Below, in pieces: positions 41,787 to 50,227 of a stretch of DNA of 64,000 nucleotides (its first letter is position 1; each line of letters opens with the position of its first letter). Under the pieces are notes generated by a model, which did no database searches, had not been told where the DNA came from, and saw only the letters and a program-made list of their open reading frames with translations. The position numbers and the translations under genes are program-made. The stretch lies in assembly GCF_014384895.1 (NCBI RefSeq), contig NZ_JACRSQ010000001.1, forward strand, positions 248,001 through 312,000, in the 5' to 3' direction. The stretch comes from Bianquea renquensis. GTDB taxonomy: Bacteria; Bacillota; Clostridia; Lachnospirales; Bianqueaceae.

Positions 41787-43637
41787 TTGCAAAAGCGATC
41801 CGTGCTGAAAGAGTATTTTGGGTATGACTCTTTTCGACCAGGGCAGGAGGAATTGATCGATAAATGCCTGCAAGGGCGGGATGTGCTTGGGATTATGCCG
41901 ACGGGAGCTGGAAAGTCCATCTGTTATCAAGTGCCAGCCATGATGTTTGAGGGGATTTCGCTGGTCATATCCCCCCTGATCTCTCTGATGCAGGACCAGG
42001 TGGAGGCCTTGATTCAGGCCGGAATTCCTGCCGCCTATCTCAATAGCTCACTGAGTCCTTCACAATTCCGAAAGGCGTTGGCATTTGCCCGACAAGGCCG
42101 GTATAAACTGATCTATGTAGCTCCGGAACGGCTGCTCACCCCTGATTTTTTGGACTTTGCGTTGCACGCTGCCATTTCCATGGTGACCATCGATGAAGCA
42201 CACTGTGTCTCCCAGTGGGGCCAGGACTTTCGGCCAAGCTATCTGAAGATTCCTCGGTTTATTGAAATGCTTTCCACCCGGCCTGTTGTATCGGCGTTCA
42301 CGGCGACGGCGACGCAAAAGGTGAGGGAGGACATTATGGAGCGGCTGGAGCTCCAGTCGCCATTCCTTTTGACGGCAGGATTTGATCGAAGCAATCTTTA
42401 TTTTGCTGTTGAAGCGCCGAAGGATAAATTGGAAGCCGTCAAAGCGTATCTTCGGAAGAATCCCGGCGGAAGTGGGATTGTGTACTGCATTACGAGGAAA
42501 TTGGTGGAGGAGGTCACCCTCGCCCTCCAGAAAGCCGGCTATGCCGCCACCCGGTATCACGCTGGCTTGAGCGACGAGGAGCGAAAGCGGAACCAGGAGG
42601 ACTTTCTGTATGATCGCGCTCGAATTATGGTTGCCACCAATGCCTTTGGCATGGGGATCGATAAGTCCAACGTCTCCTTTGTCATCCATTATAATATGCC
42701 CAAAAATATGGAGAGCTACTATCAGGAGGCGGGGCGAGCTGGACGGGATGGTTCAGACGCAGACTGCATTTTGCTCTACGGGGGACAGGATGTGGTCACC
42801 AACCAATTTCTCATCGACCGGGAGCGAAACAATGAAGAGCTTTCGGATGAAGAGAAGGAGACGATCCGCCAGAGGGAGCAGGAGCTGCTGAAGACTATGA
42901 CTTTCTACTGTCATACGCGGGAGTGTCTGCGGCAATATATTCTGCGGTATTTTGGAGAGAAGACGGCGTCCTACTGCGGCAATTGCAGCAACTGTAAAGC
43001 GAATTTTGAGGAGGTCGATGTCACCAGAGCGGTCAAGCAGATTTTGCTGTGTGTGCATCAGACGCGAGAACGGTTTGGCGTTAAAATGGTGGTTGACGTT
43101 TTGCGGGGCAGCAAGGGGAAGCGTCTCCAAACTTTGTCGCTGGATGAGCTGTCCACCTACGGATCTCTGGCGGATGAGTCGGAGACAAGGATTCGGGAGA
43201 TCATAACGCAGCTGGAATTGATGGGATGCCTGGAGGTGACGGCGGGAGAATACCCGATCCTTCGGCTGTTCCGGCAGAAGGCAAAGGAGGTGCTGCACAG
43301 CGAGGAACCGATACGGATGAAGATCGTCAAGGATGTGCCAATGGACAAAGGGGGACATGGGCGAGAGTCGGCCATGTCAGCGGCAGGAACGGCTACGAGC
43401 CGCCTGTTTGAGCGGCTGCGCCGGCTGCGAGCCTCCATCGCTGCATCATCCCATGTGCCATCCTATGTGGTATTTTCCGATGCCACGCTCCGGGATATGT
43501 GCAGTAAGATGCCGATTACAGAGGAAGAATTTCTGAAAGTGTCAGGCGTTGGACAGGCCAAACTGGAGAAATATGGCCCCTTGTTCTTGGATGAGATCAA
43601 AGCATTTTTGATGGAATCGGCTGGCGGCACACAGTAG
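41787..43637 (+). CDS. recQ: ATP-dependent DNA helicase RecQ
   Basis: 616 residues from TTG 41787, chosen because GGAGGG (41775-41780) is 6 nt upstream; an in-frame ATG at 41751 lies well inside the HAD gene with no site. It has Walker A TGAGKS (39-44), DEAH (136-139), the aromatic-rich loop after it (CVSQWGQDFRPSY), and motif VI QEAGRAGRDG. The RecQ zinc-binding domain has CLRQY and CGNCSNC, then a winged helix and a C-terminal HRDC domain (~540-616). It unwinds DNA at stalled forks and in recombination. It follows the Shango-like operon. Confidence 0.93.
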   Translation: MQKRSVLKEYFGYDSFRPGQEELIDKCLQGRDVLGIMPTGAGKSICYQVPAMMFEGISLVISPLISLMQDQVEALIQAGIPAAYLNSSLSPSQFRKALAFARQGRYKLIYVAPERLLTPDFLDFALHAAISMVTIDEAHCVSQWGQDFRPSYLKIPRFIEMLSTRPVVSAFTATATQKVREDIMERLELQSPFLLTAGFDRSNLYFAVEAPKDKLEAVKAYLRKNPGGSGIVYCITRKLVEEVTLALQKAGYAATRYHAGLSDEERKRNQEDFLYDRARIMVATNAFGMGIDKSNVSFVIHYNMPKNMESYYQEAGRAGRDGSDADCILLYGGQDVVTNQFLIDRERNNEELSDEEKETIRQREQELLKTMTFYCHTRECLRQYILRYFGEKTASYCGNCSNCKANFEEVDVTRAVKQILLCVHQTRERFGVKMVVDVLRGSKGKRLQTLSLDELSTYGSLADESETRIREIITQLELMGCLEVTAGEYPILRLFRQKAKEVLHSEEPIRMKIVKDVPMDKGGHGRESAMSAAGTATSRLFERLRRLRASIAASSHVPSYVVFSDATLRDMCSKMPITEEEFLKVSGVGQAKLEKYGPLFLDEIKAFLMESAGGTQ

Positions 43638-43708
43638 TGGAGGGCACCGCAAAATCAAGTCATATCCTGAAAGAGCAGGAGATTTGATGCCGCGGCCGCC
43701 TCCTTTTT

Positions 43709-43818
43709 CAAAGAACAAAAGGTTCTTCCAAAGTTCGCGGAAGCGAACTTTTTTCGCGGAAGCGAACTTTTTTTCGCGGAAGCGAACTTTTTTTCGCGGA
43801 AGCGAACTTTTTTTCGCG
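43709..43818. repeat. Dispersed hairpin repeat copy R4 with tandem array of module H3
   Basis: AAGAAC-AAAA-GGTTCTT (module H2) leads into AAGTTCGC-GGAA-GCGAACTT (H3). H3 then repeats: TTCGCGG starts at 43734, 43753, 43773, 43793 and 43813 (periods 19, 20, 20, 20), giving four full copies and a partial fifth. Each is an 8-bp stem with a GGAA loop followed by 6-7 T, i.e. four rho-independent terminators in a row after recQ. Confidence 0.85.
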
Positions 43819-43891
43819 GTTGGCATCCAGAATCCATGGATAATCTTGATAGAAGAGGAAACGATAAGGGAGATAGATCTGCATTATATGA

Positions 43892-43901
43892 CAATCGATT
43901 G
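43892..43901. promoter_or_regulatory. Upstream LacI-type operator
   Basis: CAATCGATTG is a perfect palindrome with a central CG, within ACAATCGATTGA. It lies 142 bp (centre to centre) upstream of the promoter-overlapping operator at 44033-44044, consistent with looping by a tetrameric LacI protein. Confidence 0.45.
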
Positions 43902-44032
43902 ATATTTAACAAAACAAACAAAATAGGAAAAAAATGAGATGCTTGGGATAAAAAGCGGACAGATTGACAAAATATCAATATAAATCTATGAATTTATGGA
44001 GATAAAATAAAAAATTTTATAAAAATTTTATA

Positions 44033-44044
44033 TCAACCGATTGA
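44033..44044. promoter_or_regulatory. LacI-type operator overlapping the -35 box
   Basis: TCAACCGATTGA matches the LacI-family half-site pattern TCAAn-CG-nTTGA. Its right arm is the start of the TTGACA -35 hexamer, so binding would block RNA polymerase. The LacI regulator at 50214 in the same operon is the natural candidate. Confidence 0.55.
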
Positions 44045-44069
44045 CATATATCTGCGATTATGATAGACT
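44041..44069 (+). promoter_or_regulatory. Sigma-A promoter of the sucrose operon
   Basis: TTGACA (44041-44046), a 17-bp spacer and TAGACT (44064-44069). The TTG here could be misread as a start codon of the next gene; the real start is at 44110. Confidence 0.7.
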
Positions 44070-44109
44070 AAAGTTAACACTAGGGATGATATGGGAGGCT
44101 TGTGAAGGG

Positions 44110-45540
44110 ATGAAAAATGAAATCATGCTTATCACCTATGGAGACAGTATGGGGCGCAATCTAAAAGAACTAAAACAGGTGCTGGACCGGCACTTTGCCC
44201 GTGCGGTTGGAGGCGTGCATATTTTGCCATTTTTTCCTTCATCTGCAGACAGAGGCTTTGCGCCGATTCAGTATGACCAGGTGGATGAAAGGCTGGGAAG
44301 CTTTGATGACGTGAAGGCTATCAGCGAAGACTATCCGGTCATGTTCGATTTCATGGTGAATCATATATCGCGTAGTTCCTTATACTATCGGGACTTTCAG
44401 AAAAACAAGGACGAATCGCCATATCGCGATTTTTTCATACGGTATAAGGATTTCTGGGAAAAGGGGGAGCCAACTCCAGAACAGGTTGACCTCATATACA
44501 AGCGAAAGCCCAGAGCGCCGTATATTGAGGTGGATTTTGCCGATGGAACATCAGAGAAAATTTGGTGTACTTTCAGTGAAGAGCAGGTGGATCTCAATGT
44601 GGAGTCTCCGGTGACGAAAGCCTTTATCCAAGACACACTGCGCCATATGTGTCAGCGAGGCGCATCCATGATTCGTTTGGACGCTTTTGCCTATGCGGTC
44701 AAAAGGCCCAACACCAGCTGCTTTTTTGTGGAGCCTCAGGTTTGGGACCTGTTATATGAGATCGAGGAGATTGTAAAGCCGTACGGCGTGGAGATTCTGC
44801 CGGAGATCCATGAGCATTACTCCATTCAGCAGAAGATAGCGGAAAAGGGGTTTTGGGTGTACGACTTTGCACTGCCGATGCTCGTCCTCCACGCCTTATA
44901 TACCGGCCGGGGCGACCGCCTTAAGCATTGGCTGGACATTTGCCCGAGAAAACAGTTTACGACGCTGGACACCCATGATGGGATCGGAGTTGTGGATGTA
45001 AAGGACCTGCTGTCCGACGAGGAGATCGAAGAGACGAAAGAATTGCTTTTTGCCAAAGGAGCCAACGTCAAAAAAATTTATAATACGGCGGCGTACAATA
45101 ACCTAGATATCTACCAGATCAATTGCACCTATTACTCCGCTTTAGGAAACCGGGATCAGGACTATCTTTTGGCGAGGGCGATTCAATTTTTCGCCCCTGG
45201 AATTCCACAGGTATACTACGTAGGGCTTCTCGCCGGGGCCAATGACATTGCGCTGATGGAATCCAGCAGGCAGGGACGGGACATCAACCGGCATTATTAT
45301 TCCATGGAGGAGATTGAGGAGACGGTAAAACGGCCTGTCGTACAGAAGCTCCGTGAACTCATGATCTTTCGGAATGAATTTCCGGCGTTTTCTGGAAGTA
45401 TATCCACCACGCTGCCCGACGATCACAGCCTTCGTATTGTGAGAGAATCGGGCGGCTATACAGCGATTTTGCAGGCGGATTTGCGAACTCATGAATTTAC
45501 CATTGAAACGGGCACTCCAGAGACAAACCACTTAGGATAA
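44110..45540 (+). CDS. gtfA: Sucrose phosphorylase (GH13)
   Basis: 476 residues from ATG 44110 (GGGAGG at 44093-44098). It has the GH13 subfamily 18 layout: MLITYGDSMG start, HILPFFPSSADRGF, the nucleophile region RLDAFAYAVK, the acid/base in EILPEIHEHY and the transition-state Asp in TLDTHDGIG. It cleaves sucrose with phosphate to glucose-1-phosphate and fructose, saving ATP. It is the first gene of an operon with an ABC importer, a GH32 fructosidase, LacI and fructokinase. Sucrose is the most likely substrate, but related phosphorylases for sucrose-6-phosphate or glucosylglycerate exist. Confidence 0.85.
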   Translation: MKNEIMLITYGDSMGRNLKELKQVLDRHFARAVGGVHILPFFPSSADRGFAPIQYDQVDERLGSFDDVKAISEDYPVMFDFMVNHISRSSLYYRDFQKNKDESPYRDFFIRYKDFWEKGEPTPEQVDLIYKRKPRAPYIEVDFADGTSEKIWCTFSEEQVDLNVESPVTKAFIQDTLRHMCQRGASMIRLDAFAYAVKRPNTSCFFVEPQVWDLLYEIEEIVKPYGVEILPEIHEHYSIQQKIAEKGFWVYDFALPMLVLHALYTGRGDRLKHWLDICPRKQFTTLDTHDGIGVVDVKDLLSDEEIEETKELLFAKGANVKKIYNTAAYNNLDIYQINCTYYSALGNRDQDYLLARAIQFFAPGIPQVYYVGLLAGANDIALMESSRQGRDINRHYYSMEEIEETVKRPVVQKLRELMIFRNEFPAFSGSISTTLPDDHSLRIVRESGGYTAILQADLRTHEFTIETGTPETNHLG

Positions 45541-45552
45541 GGAGGAATGAAC

Positions 45553-46836
45553 ATGCGCAAAAAAGGACTTTGTATCGTATTGGCGGTGTGTATGATGGTG
45601 TTCTCATTGACTGCATGTGCCGGCACATCCGGCGAATCAGGCGGCGCATCAGTCACTCTCACCTTCCTGAATTCGAAAGGTGAGATTCAATCTGCCCTGG
45701 AGGATCTGGCAAAGCTCTATCGGGAGAAGACGGGAGTGGCCATTGAAATCATTGCCTGCCCGGCTGGCGGATCCCCTTTCGAAAAAATTTCAACCATGTA
45801 CAACTCCGGTACACCGCCTACAATGGCGATGCTGGACACCACGGATATCGTCGCCCTGTACAGAGAGAGGGCGCTGGATCTGTCTGGCGAAAGATGGGTG
45901 GAGGACGGCGGTGGTCAGGTCTATCGCATTGAGGGAAGCGTATACAGCTTTCCTCTAGGGGTCGAGGCGAAGGGCCTAATCTATAACAAAACGATTATCG
46001 AAACCACATTGGGGAGACCCTTTGACCCAAAGGAAATCAATACACAGGATAAGCTTCGAAGCTTATTCGAAGAACTCCAACAGGCAGGAGTGCCGCCCAT
46101 GTGCCTTTCGAAAGAGGATTGGTCTCTTGGCTCCCACGTCATCGGGTACTTCTATGAGTCCCAGTCGCAGGAGCTGGATGAGATCACGGAATTCACCAAC
46201 TCCCTTCGAAGAGGCGAGGTGGACGTGGCGGAGGATCCGCGGTTTAATGGGCTGATGGATACCTTCGATATCCTGCGGGAGTATAATATTAGTAAGGACA
46301 ATCCTCTGGCAGCAGATTATGCAGTTGATCCCTCCTATATCGCAGATGGAGAGGTGGCCTTTTGGTTCAACGGCAATTGGGCGTGGCCCAACATCGTCGA
46401 TTTTATTGAGGGAGAACAGGAGCTAGGGCTCATGCCCATGCCGATCAGCAATGATCCGGAGGATTTTGCAAACCAGGTTCTGCTGGGGACAGGTTCGAAG
46501 CAGGTGATGATCGATAAAGTTAAGGCGTCAGAAGAAGAAGTACAGGCGGCAAAAGATTTCCTAAATTGGCTGGTGTATGATCCCGATGGGCAGAAAGGAA
46601 TGGCGCAGGATCTGAACCTAGTTCCAGCATTCTCCAATATCCAACTCTCCCCGACGGATCCTCTCGGACAGACAATCCAAGCGTACGTCCGTGAGGGGGC
46701 GACTGTCTTCGGCCCTATCATCCCCTCGGATCACTGGTCCATCGTGGGGGCGTACATGCAGCAATATCTAGCGGGAAAATCAGACCGCGTGGAGCTAGCC
46801 AACAATATTGAGAAGTATTGGATGTCACTTGAATAA
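45553..46836 (+). CDS. Sugar ABC transporter substrate-binding lipoprotein
   Basis: 427 residues from ATG 45553; the ATG at 45547 touches the GGAGG site. It has a lipoprotein signal with lipobox LTAC (Cys near residue 22), then a two-lobed extracellular binding protein of the family-1 (maltose/multiple-sugar) type, seen in VTLTFLNSKGE, WFNGNWAWPNIV and a C-terminal FLNWLVYDPDG stretch. It captures the sugar outside the cell and hands it to the two permeases encoded next. No ATPase gene is in the operon, so a shared MsmX-type ATPase elsewhere must power it. Confidence 0.9.
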   Translation: MRKKGLCIVLAVCMMVFSLTACAGTSGESGGASVTLTFLNSKGEIQSALEDLAKLYREKTGVAIEIIACPAGGSPFEKISTMYNSGTPPTMAMLDTTDIVALYRERALDLSGERWVEDGGGQVYRIEGSVYSFPLGVEAKGLIYNKTIIETTLGRPFDPKEINTQDKLRSLFEELQQAGVPPMCLSKEDWSLGSHVIGYFYESQSQELDEITEFTNSLRRGEVDVAEDPRFNGLMDTFDILREYNISKDNPLAADYAVDPSYIADGEVAFWFNGNWAWPNIVDFIEGEQELGLMPMPISNDPEDFANQVLLGTGSKQVMIDKVKASEEEVQAAKDFLNWLVYDPDGQKGMAQDLNLVPAFSNIQLSPTDPLGQTIQAYVREGATVFGPIIPSDHWSIVGAYMQQYLAGKSDRVELANNIEKYWMSLE

Positions 46837-46859
46837 ATCAGGAAGGGGAGCGCAATGCG

Positions 46860-47741
46860 ATGAATGAAAATACAAAACGCGGGAAATTTCTACTATTCCT
46901 TATTTTCGTCGGCCCAGCTTTGCTCTGTTTTTTCGCTGTTGTGATCGTGCCATTTCTATACGGCATCTACTTAACCTTTACCAATTGGGATGGAATCAGC
47001 CCAAATCACGATTTTGTGGGCTTTACGAATTATGTTGCCGTGTTTCGGGATTCGGAATTTTGGAAAGCGCTGCTTTTGACATTACAGTATGTGGTCTTTT
47101 CGGTGCTGTTGATCAACGTGATCGCATTTATCCTCGCCTATCTCCTCACAAGTGGGGTGAAGGGGCAGAGTTTTCTGAGATCCGCATTCTTTACGCCAAA
47201 CCTTATCGGTGGAATCATCCTGGGATTTATCTGGAGCTTTGTTTTTTCCAGAGCCCTTGTGTCCGTGGGACAGACACTTAACATTCCTCTATTTAGCCAA
47301 TCTTGGCTGACGGATCCGACGAAGGCCTTCTGGGCTTTGGTCGTCGTCACAGTTTGGCAGTACTCTGGATATATGATGATTATCTATATTGCGGGATTTA
47401 CCGGAGTCCCGAAGGATGTGCTGGAGGCGGCCAGTATCGACGGTTGTACCGGATTTCAGACAGTTCGCCATATTATTTTGCCATTGATGGTGCCCTCCTT
47501 CGTCATCTGCCTGTTTTTGTCGATCCAGCGCTGCTTTATGGTCTATGATTTGAACCTTTCCCTGACGGGAGGCGAACCCTATGGCAGTACGATCATGGCG
47601 GCTATGCATGTGTATCAGAAGGCGTTCCTGTCAAAGCAGTACGGGACGGGACAGGGGGAAGCATTTATCTTATTCCTGGTGGTGGCGGCAATTACCTTAA
47701 CCCAAATCTATCTTGGCAAGCAGAAAGAGGTGGATGCGTGA
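46860..47741 (+). CDS. Sugar ABC transporter permease (MalF-like)
   Basis: 293 residues with six membrane helices. The EAA loop that docks the ATPase is LEAASIDGCTGFQTVRHIILP near residue 200. It pairs with the MalG-like permease that follows with a one-base overlap. It starts after GGAAGGGGAG and follows the binding-protein gene by 23 bp. Context makes sucrose or a fructo-oligosaccharide the likely cargo. Confidence 0.92.
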   Translation: MNENTKRGKFLLFLIFVGPALLCFFAVVIVPFLYGIYLTFTNWDGISPNHDFVGFTNYVAVFRDSEFWKALLLTLQYVVFSVLLINVIAFILAYLLTSGVKGQSFLRSAFFTPNLIGGIILGFIWSFVFSRALVSVGQTLNIPLFSQSWLTDPTKAFWALVVVTVWQYSGYMMIIYIAGFTGVPKDVLEAASIDGCTGFQTVRHIILPLMVPSFVICLFLSIQRCFMVYDLNLSLTGGEPYGSTIMAAMHVYQKAFLSKQYGTGQGEAFILFLVVAAITLTQIYLGKQKEVDA

Positions 47742-48610
47742 TGAAACAAAAAATCAACAACACAATCGGTGGGAAGAAGGCAAAAGCGTCCAGCGCCGTG
47801 AAGACGGTTATATTGTCTGCTCTGCTGCTGGTGTACATGCTGCCATTTTTGATCATCCTTGTAAATTCGTTTAAAGGGAAGCGCGCCATCGTTCGGACGC
47901 CATTGGTGCTCATCGATCCCCACGGGCCGACGGTCCAGAACTTTGTCAAGGCATTTGAGAAAATGGATTTCGTAAAGTCCTTTATGAATTCGACAGTGAT
48001 TACGGTGGTGAGCGTGGCGCTGATCATACTGGTCGCCTCCATGACAGCGTATTTCTTCGTCCGAAAGAACTGGATGATTAATAAGGTGATCTTCGCCATG
48101 ATGTTGACGGCTATGATCATTCCCTTTCAGGTCATTATGATTCCTTTAGTCTCGATCTATGGCGGTCAGCTTGGACTTTTGGATCACCGCGCCACGCTGA
48201 TCTTTATGAATGTGGGATTTGGGGTCGCCATGGCGGTGTTCATCTACCACGGATTTATTAAGACAGGGGTTCCCGTTTCACTGGAAGAGGCGGCGACCAT
48301 TGACGGTTGTAATCAGGTCCAAATCTTTTTTAAGATTGTATTTCCCCTTCTGAAGGCGACCACCGCCACCGTCACAGTGTTGGATGTCCTGTGGATCTGG
48401 AATGATTATCTATTGCCCTCCCTTGTGTTGACGAAAAAGAGCCTATTTACCCTGCCCTTATCCACGTACGCTTTCTACGGGACGTATACCATCGACTATG
48501 GGGCGATTATGGCAGCGCTGGTGCTGACGACGATTCCGGTCATCATCCTCTACATTTTTTTACAGAAGCAGATTATCAGCGGAGTGGTTGCGGGTGCTGT
48601 GAAAGCGTGA
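47741..48610 (+). CDS. Sugar ABC transporter permease (MalG-like)
   Basis: 289 residues from ATG 47741, which shares one base with the previous stop (TGATG). It has six membrane helices and the EAA loop LEEAATIDGCNQVQIFFKIV in the second half. It forms the membrane channel with the MalF-like protein. The N-terminal ~20 residues before the first helix are basic, as usual for MalG-type permeases. The GH32 gene follows by 42 bp with a strong AAGAGGAGG site. Confidence 0.92.
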   Translation: MKQKINNTIGGKKAKASSAVKTVILSALLLVYMLPFLIILVNSFKGKRAIVRTPLVLIDPHGPTVQNFVKAFEKMDFVKSFMNSTVITVVSVALIILVASMTAYFFVRKNWMINKVIFAMMLTAMIIPFQVIMIPLVSIYGGQLGLLDHRATLIFMNVGFGVAMAVFIYHGFIKTGVPVSLEEAATIDGCNQVQIFFKIVFPLLKATTATVTVLDVLWIWNDYLLPSLVLTKKSLFTLPLSTYAFYGTYTIDYGAIMAALVLTTIPVIILYIFLQKQIISGVVAGAVKA

Positions 48611-48652
48611 TATAATACTTACATTGATTGGGGAAAGAGGAGGTGTGCCAGA

Positions 48653-50227
48653 ATGGACAGGACAATTCAGATTATAAAGAAGTACCTGTGGTTTCCCATT
48701 TACACGGGAGCAAAACAGACCGTCATAGAACTGTGGAGTCAAGGTGAGAAGGTGGCTGAATTTAAGATTGGAGTTCCAGAGGATGGAATCCCGGAACCGG
48801 ACTACTGGGCACCCTTTCTCGCAGAAAAATGGCGTGGCAGTGACCTTCACGCAAGGGGAGATGTGCCCGCTGCCCTGTGGGAGCAAATCCGTCAGGAGGA
48901 TGCCCGCCCAAAGCGGGAGGGCGTCCATCCACAGCTGCATTTTACACCGGACGCGGGATGGATCAATGACCCCAATGGATTGGTCTTTCACGGGGGATGG
49001 TATCATCTTTATTTTCAATACAATCCCTATGATACTTCGTGGAATGATTGTCACTGGGGGCACGCCGTTAGCCGGGATCTGCTGCATTGGGAACAGAAGG
49101 ATACGGTGTTATATCCAGATGGCGACGGGACTGTGTACTCCGGATGTGGGCTTGTGGACCGTCGCAATGAATGGGGGCTAGGGCAGGACGCGCTGCTATT
49201 CTTTTATACCTCTGCCGGCGGGGAAAATCGATGGTCCCAGGGAAAGCCCTATACACAGTGCATGGCCTACAGCGTTGATGGCGGCAATACCTTGCGGCGA
49301 GAACCGGCGATGCGCATCCCCAACTACGCCAAGGGAAACAGAGATCCAAAGGTTTTCTATCATGAGGACTCGAAAGCGTACTGCATGGCCTTGTACTTTG
49401 ATGGCAATCGGTTCGGCATCTTTCGCTCACCGGATCTTCACACCTGGCAGTTGTCCCAGGAGATAACGCTGGAGACGGCCTGGGAGTGCCCGGATCTCTT
49501 TCCCCTGCCGGTCGAGGGGGAAGACGGGGAAAAATGGGTATTTTGGTCCGCGGATGGGTTTTACTTTGTCGGGGATTTTGACGGATATGGTTTCTATCCT
49601 CAGCAGGTTAAGAAGTCGGCCTATCTGGGGACGGTGCCTTACGCGGCGCAGACCTATTGGGGGACAGGAGAAAGGCGAATCAGCTTAGCCTGGCTGAGGA
49701 CGCGACCACAGCAGAAGCGCTATACAGGGGCCATGTCCCTACCGCATGATCTGTGTCTGTGTAGACGAGATGGGGAATATCGTTTGCGGCTGATTCCATC
49801 GGAGGAGATTGAAGCGAGCTTGCAACCCGCTGAGACGTATGAGTTCACATCCTCCGGTGTCTTGTTGAGACAGGGGGAGGAACTCGCCTGGCAGATAAAG
49901 CTCCGGTGGAGGCCGGGCGCTGTGGGCGCCACGGAACTAAAAGTTGGCGAGGCCTTGATTCGTTTTGATGTAAATGAAAAAGAGGCGATGGTTGGCGAGG
50001 AAAGGTTTGCATTTTCAGAGCAAGAAGGGGTTCGGCTCATTGTGGATGGAAATATCTTAGAACTCTCGGCAGACCATGATTTGATCTATTTAGCCGCAGA
50101 GATTGCGCAGGATATGGAACCGGTGGGAGTCCGGATTCAGACAGACCCGGCTTGCCCGGTGAACATAGAGCTGCGCCGGAGTAAAACCCATGGAAAGGAA
50201 GATGGAATAGACAATGGCAACCCTTAA
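48653..50227 (+). CDS. GH32 beta-fructofuranosidase (invertase/levanase type)
   Basis: 524 residues. The GH32 five-bladed propeller begins near residue 96 with the nucleophile motif WINDPNG (103-109, Asp106). RDPK (~230) and the acid/base ECPD (Glu ~278) follow, with a C-terminal beta-sandwich from ~385. About 90 residues precede the propeller and may be a DUF4980-like domain, known from some levanases. There is no signal peptide, so it acts on imported sugar: sucrose, or fructo-oligosaccharides that the phosphorylase cannot use. The end overlaps the LacI gene by 14 bp. Confidence 0.88.
   Translation: MDRTIQIIKKYLWFPIYTGAKQTVIELWSQGEKVAEFKIGVPEDGIPEPDYWAPFLAEKWRGSDLHARGDVPAALWEQIRQEDARPKREGVHPQLHFTPDAGWINDPNGLVFHGGWYHLYFQYNPYDTSWNDCHWGHAVSRDLLHWEQKDTVLYPDGDGTVYSGCGLVDRRNEWGLGQDALLFFYTSAGGENRWSQGKPYTQCMAYSVDGGNTLRREPAMRIPNYAKGNRDPKVFYHEDSKAYCMALYFDGNRFGIFRSPDLHTWQLSQEITLETAWECPDLFPLPVEGEDGEKWVFWSADGFYFVGDFDGYGFYPQQVKKSAYLGTVPYAAQTYWGTGERRISLAWLRTRPQQKRYTGAMSLPHDLCLCRRDGEYRLRLIPSEEIEASLQPAETYEFTSSGVLLRQGEELAWQIKLRWRPGAVGATELKVGEALIRFDVNEKEAMVGEERFAFSEQEGVRLIVDGNILELSADHDLIYLAAEIAQDMEPVGVRIQTDPACPVNIELRRSKTHGKEDGIDNGNP

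Larger units (their letters stand above)
43638..44032. other. Intergenic region between recQ and the sucrose operon
   Basis: No credible gene. Reading rightward it contains a partial copy of the dispersed hairpin repeat (from about 43709), four tandem terminator-like hairpins (43733-43818), a LacI-type palindrome (43892-43901), and an AT-rich stretch (44006-44032, repeated AAATTTTATA) just ahead of the sucrose promoter that could act as an UP element. Confidence 0.65.

Noticed and set aside
43733..43818. Regular short repeats that could look like a CRISPR array
   Set aside because: The units are contiguous 19-20 bp hairpins with no unique spacers; they are tandem copies of a terminator-like module.
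43684..43902. Open frames within the repeat region after recQ
   Set aside because: They are translations of the tandem hairpin array.
44041..44109. TTG at 44041 as start of the sucrose phosphorylase
   Set aside because: That TTG belongs to a TTGACA -35 box with a good -10. The ATG at 44110 has a ribosome site and matches the family start.
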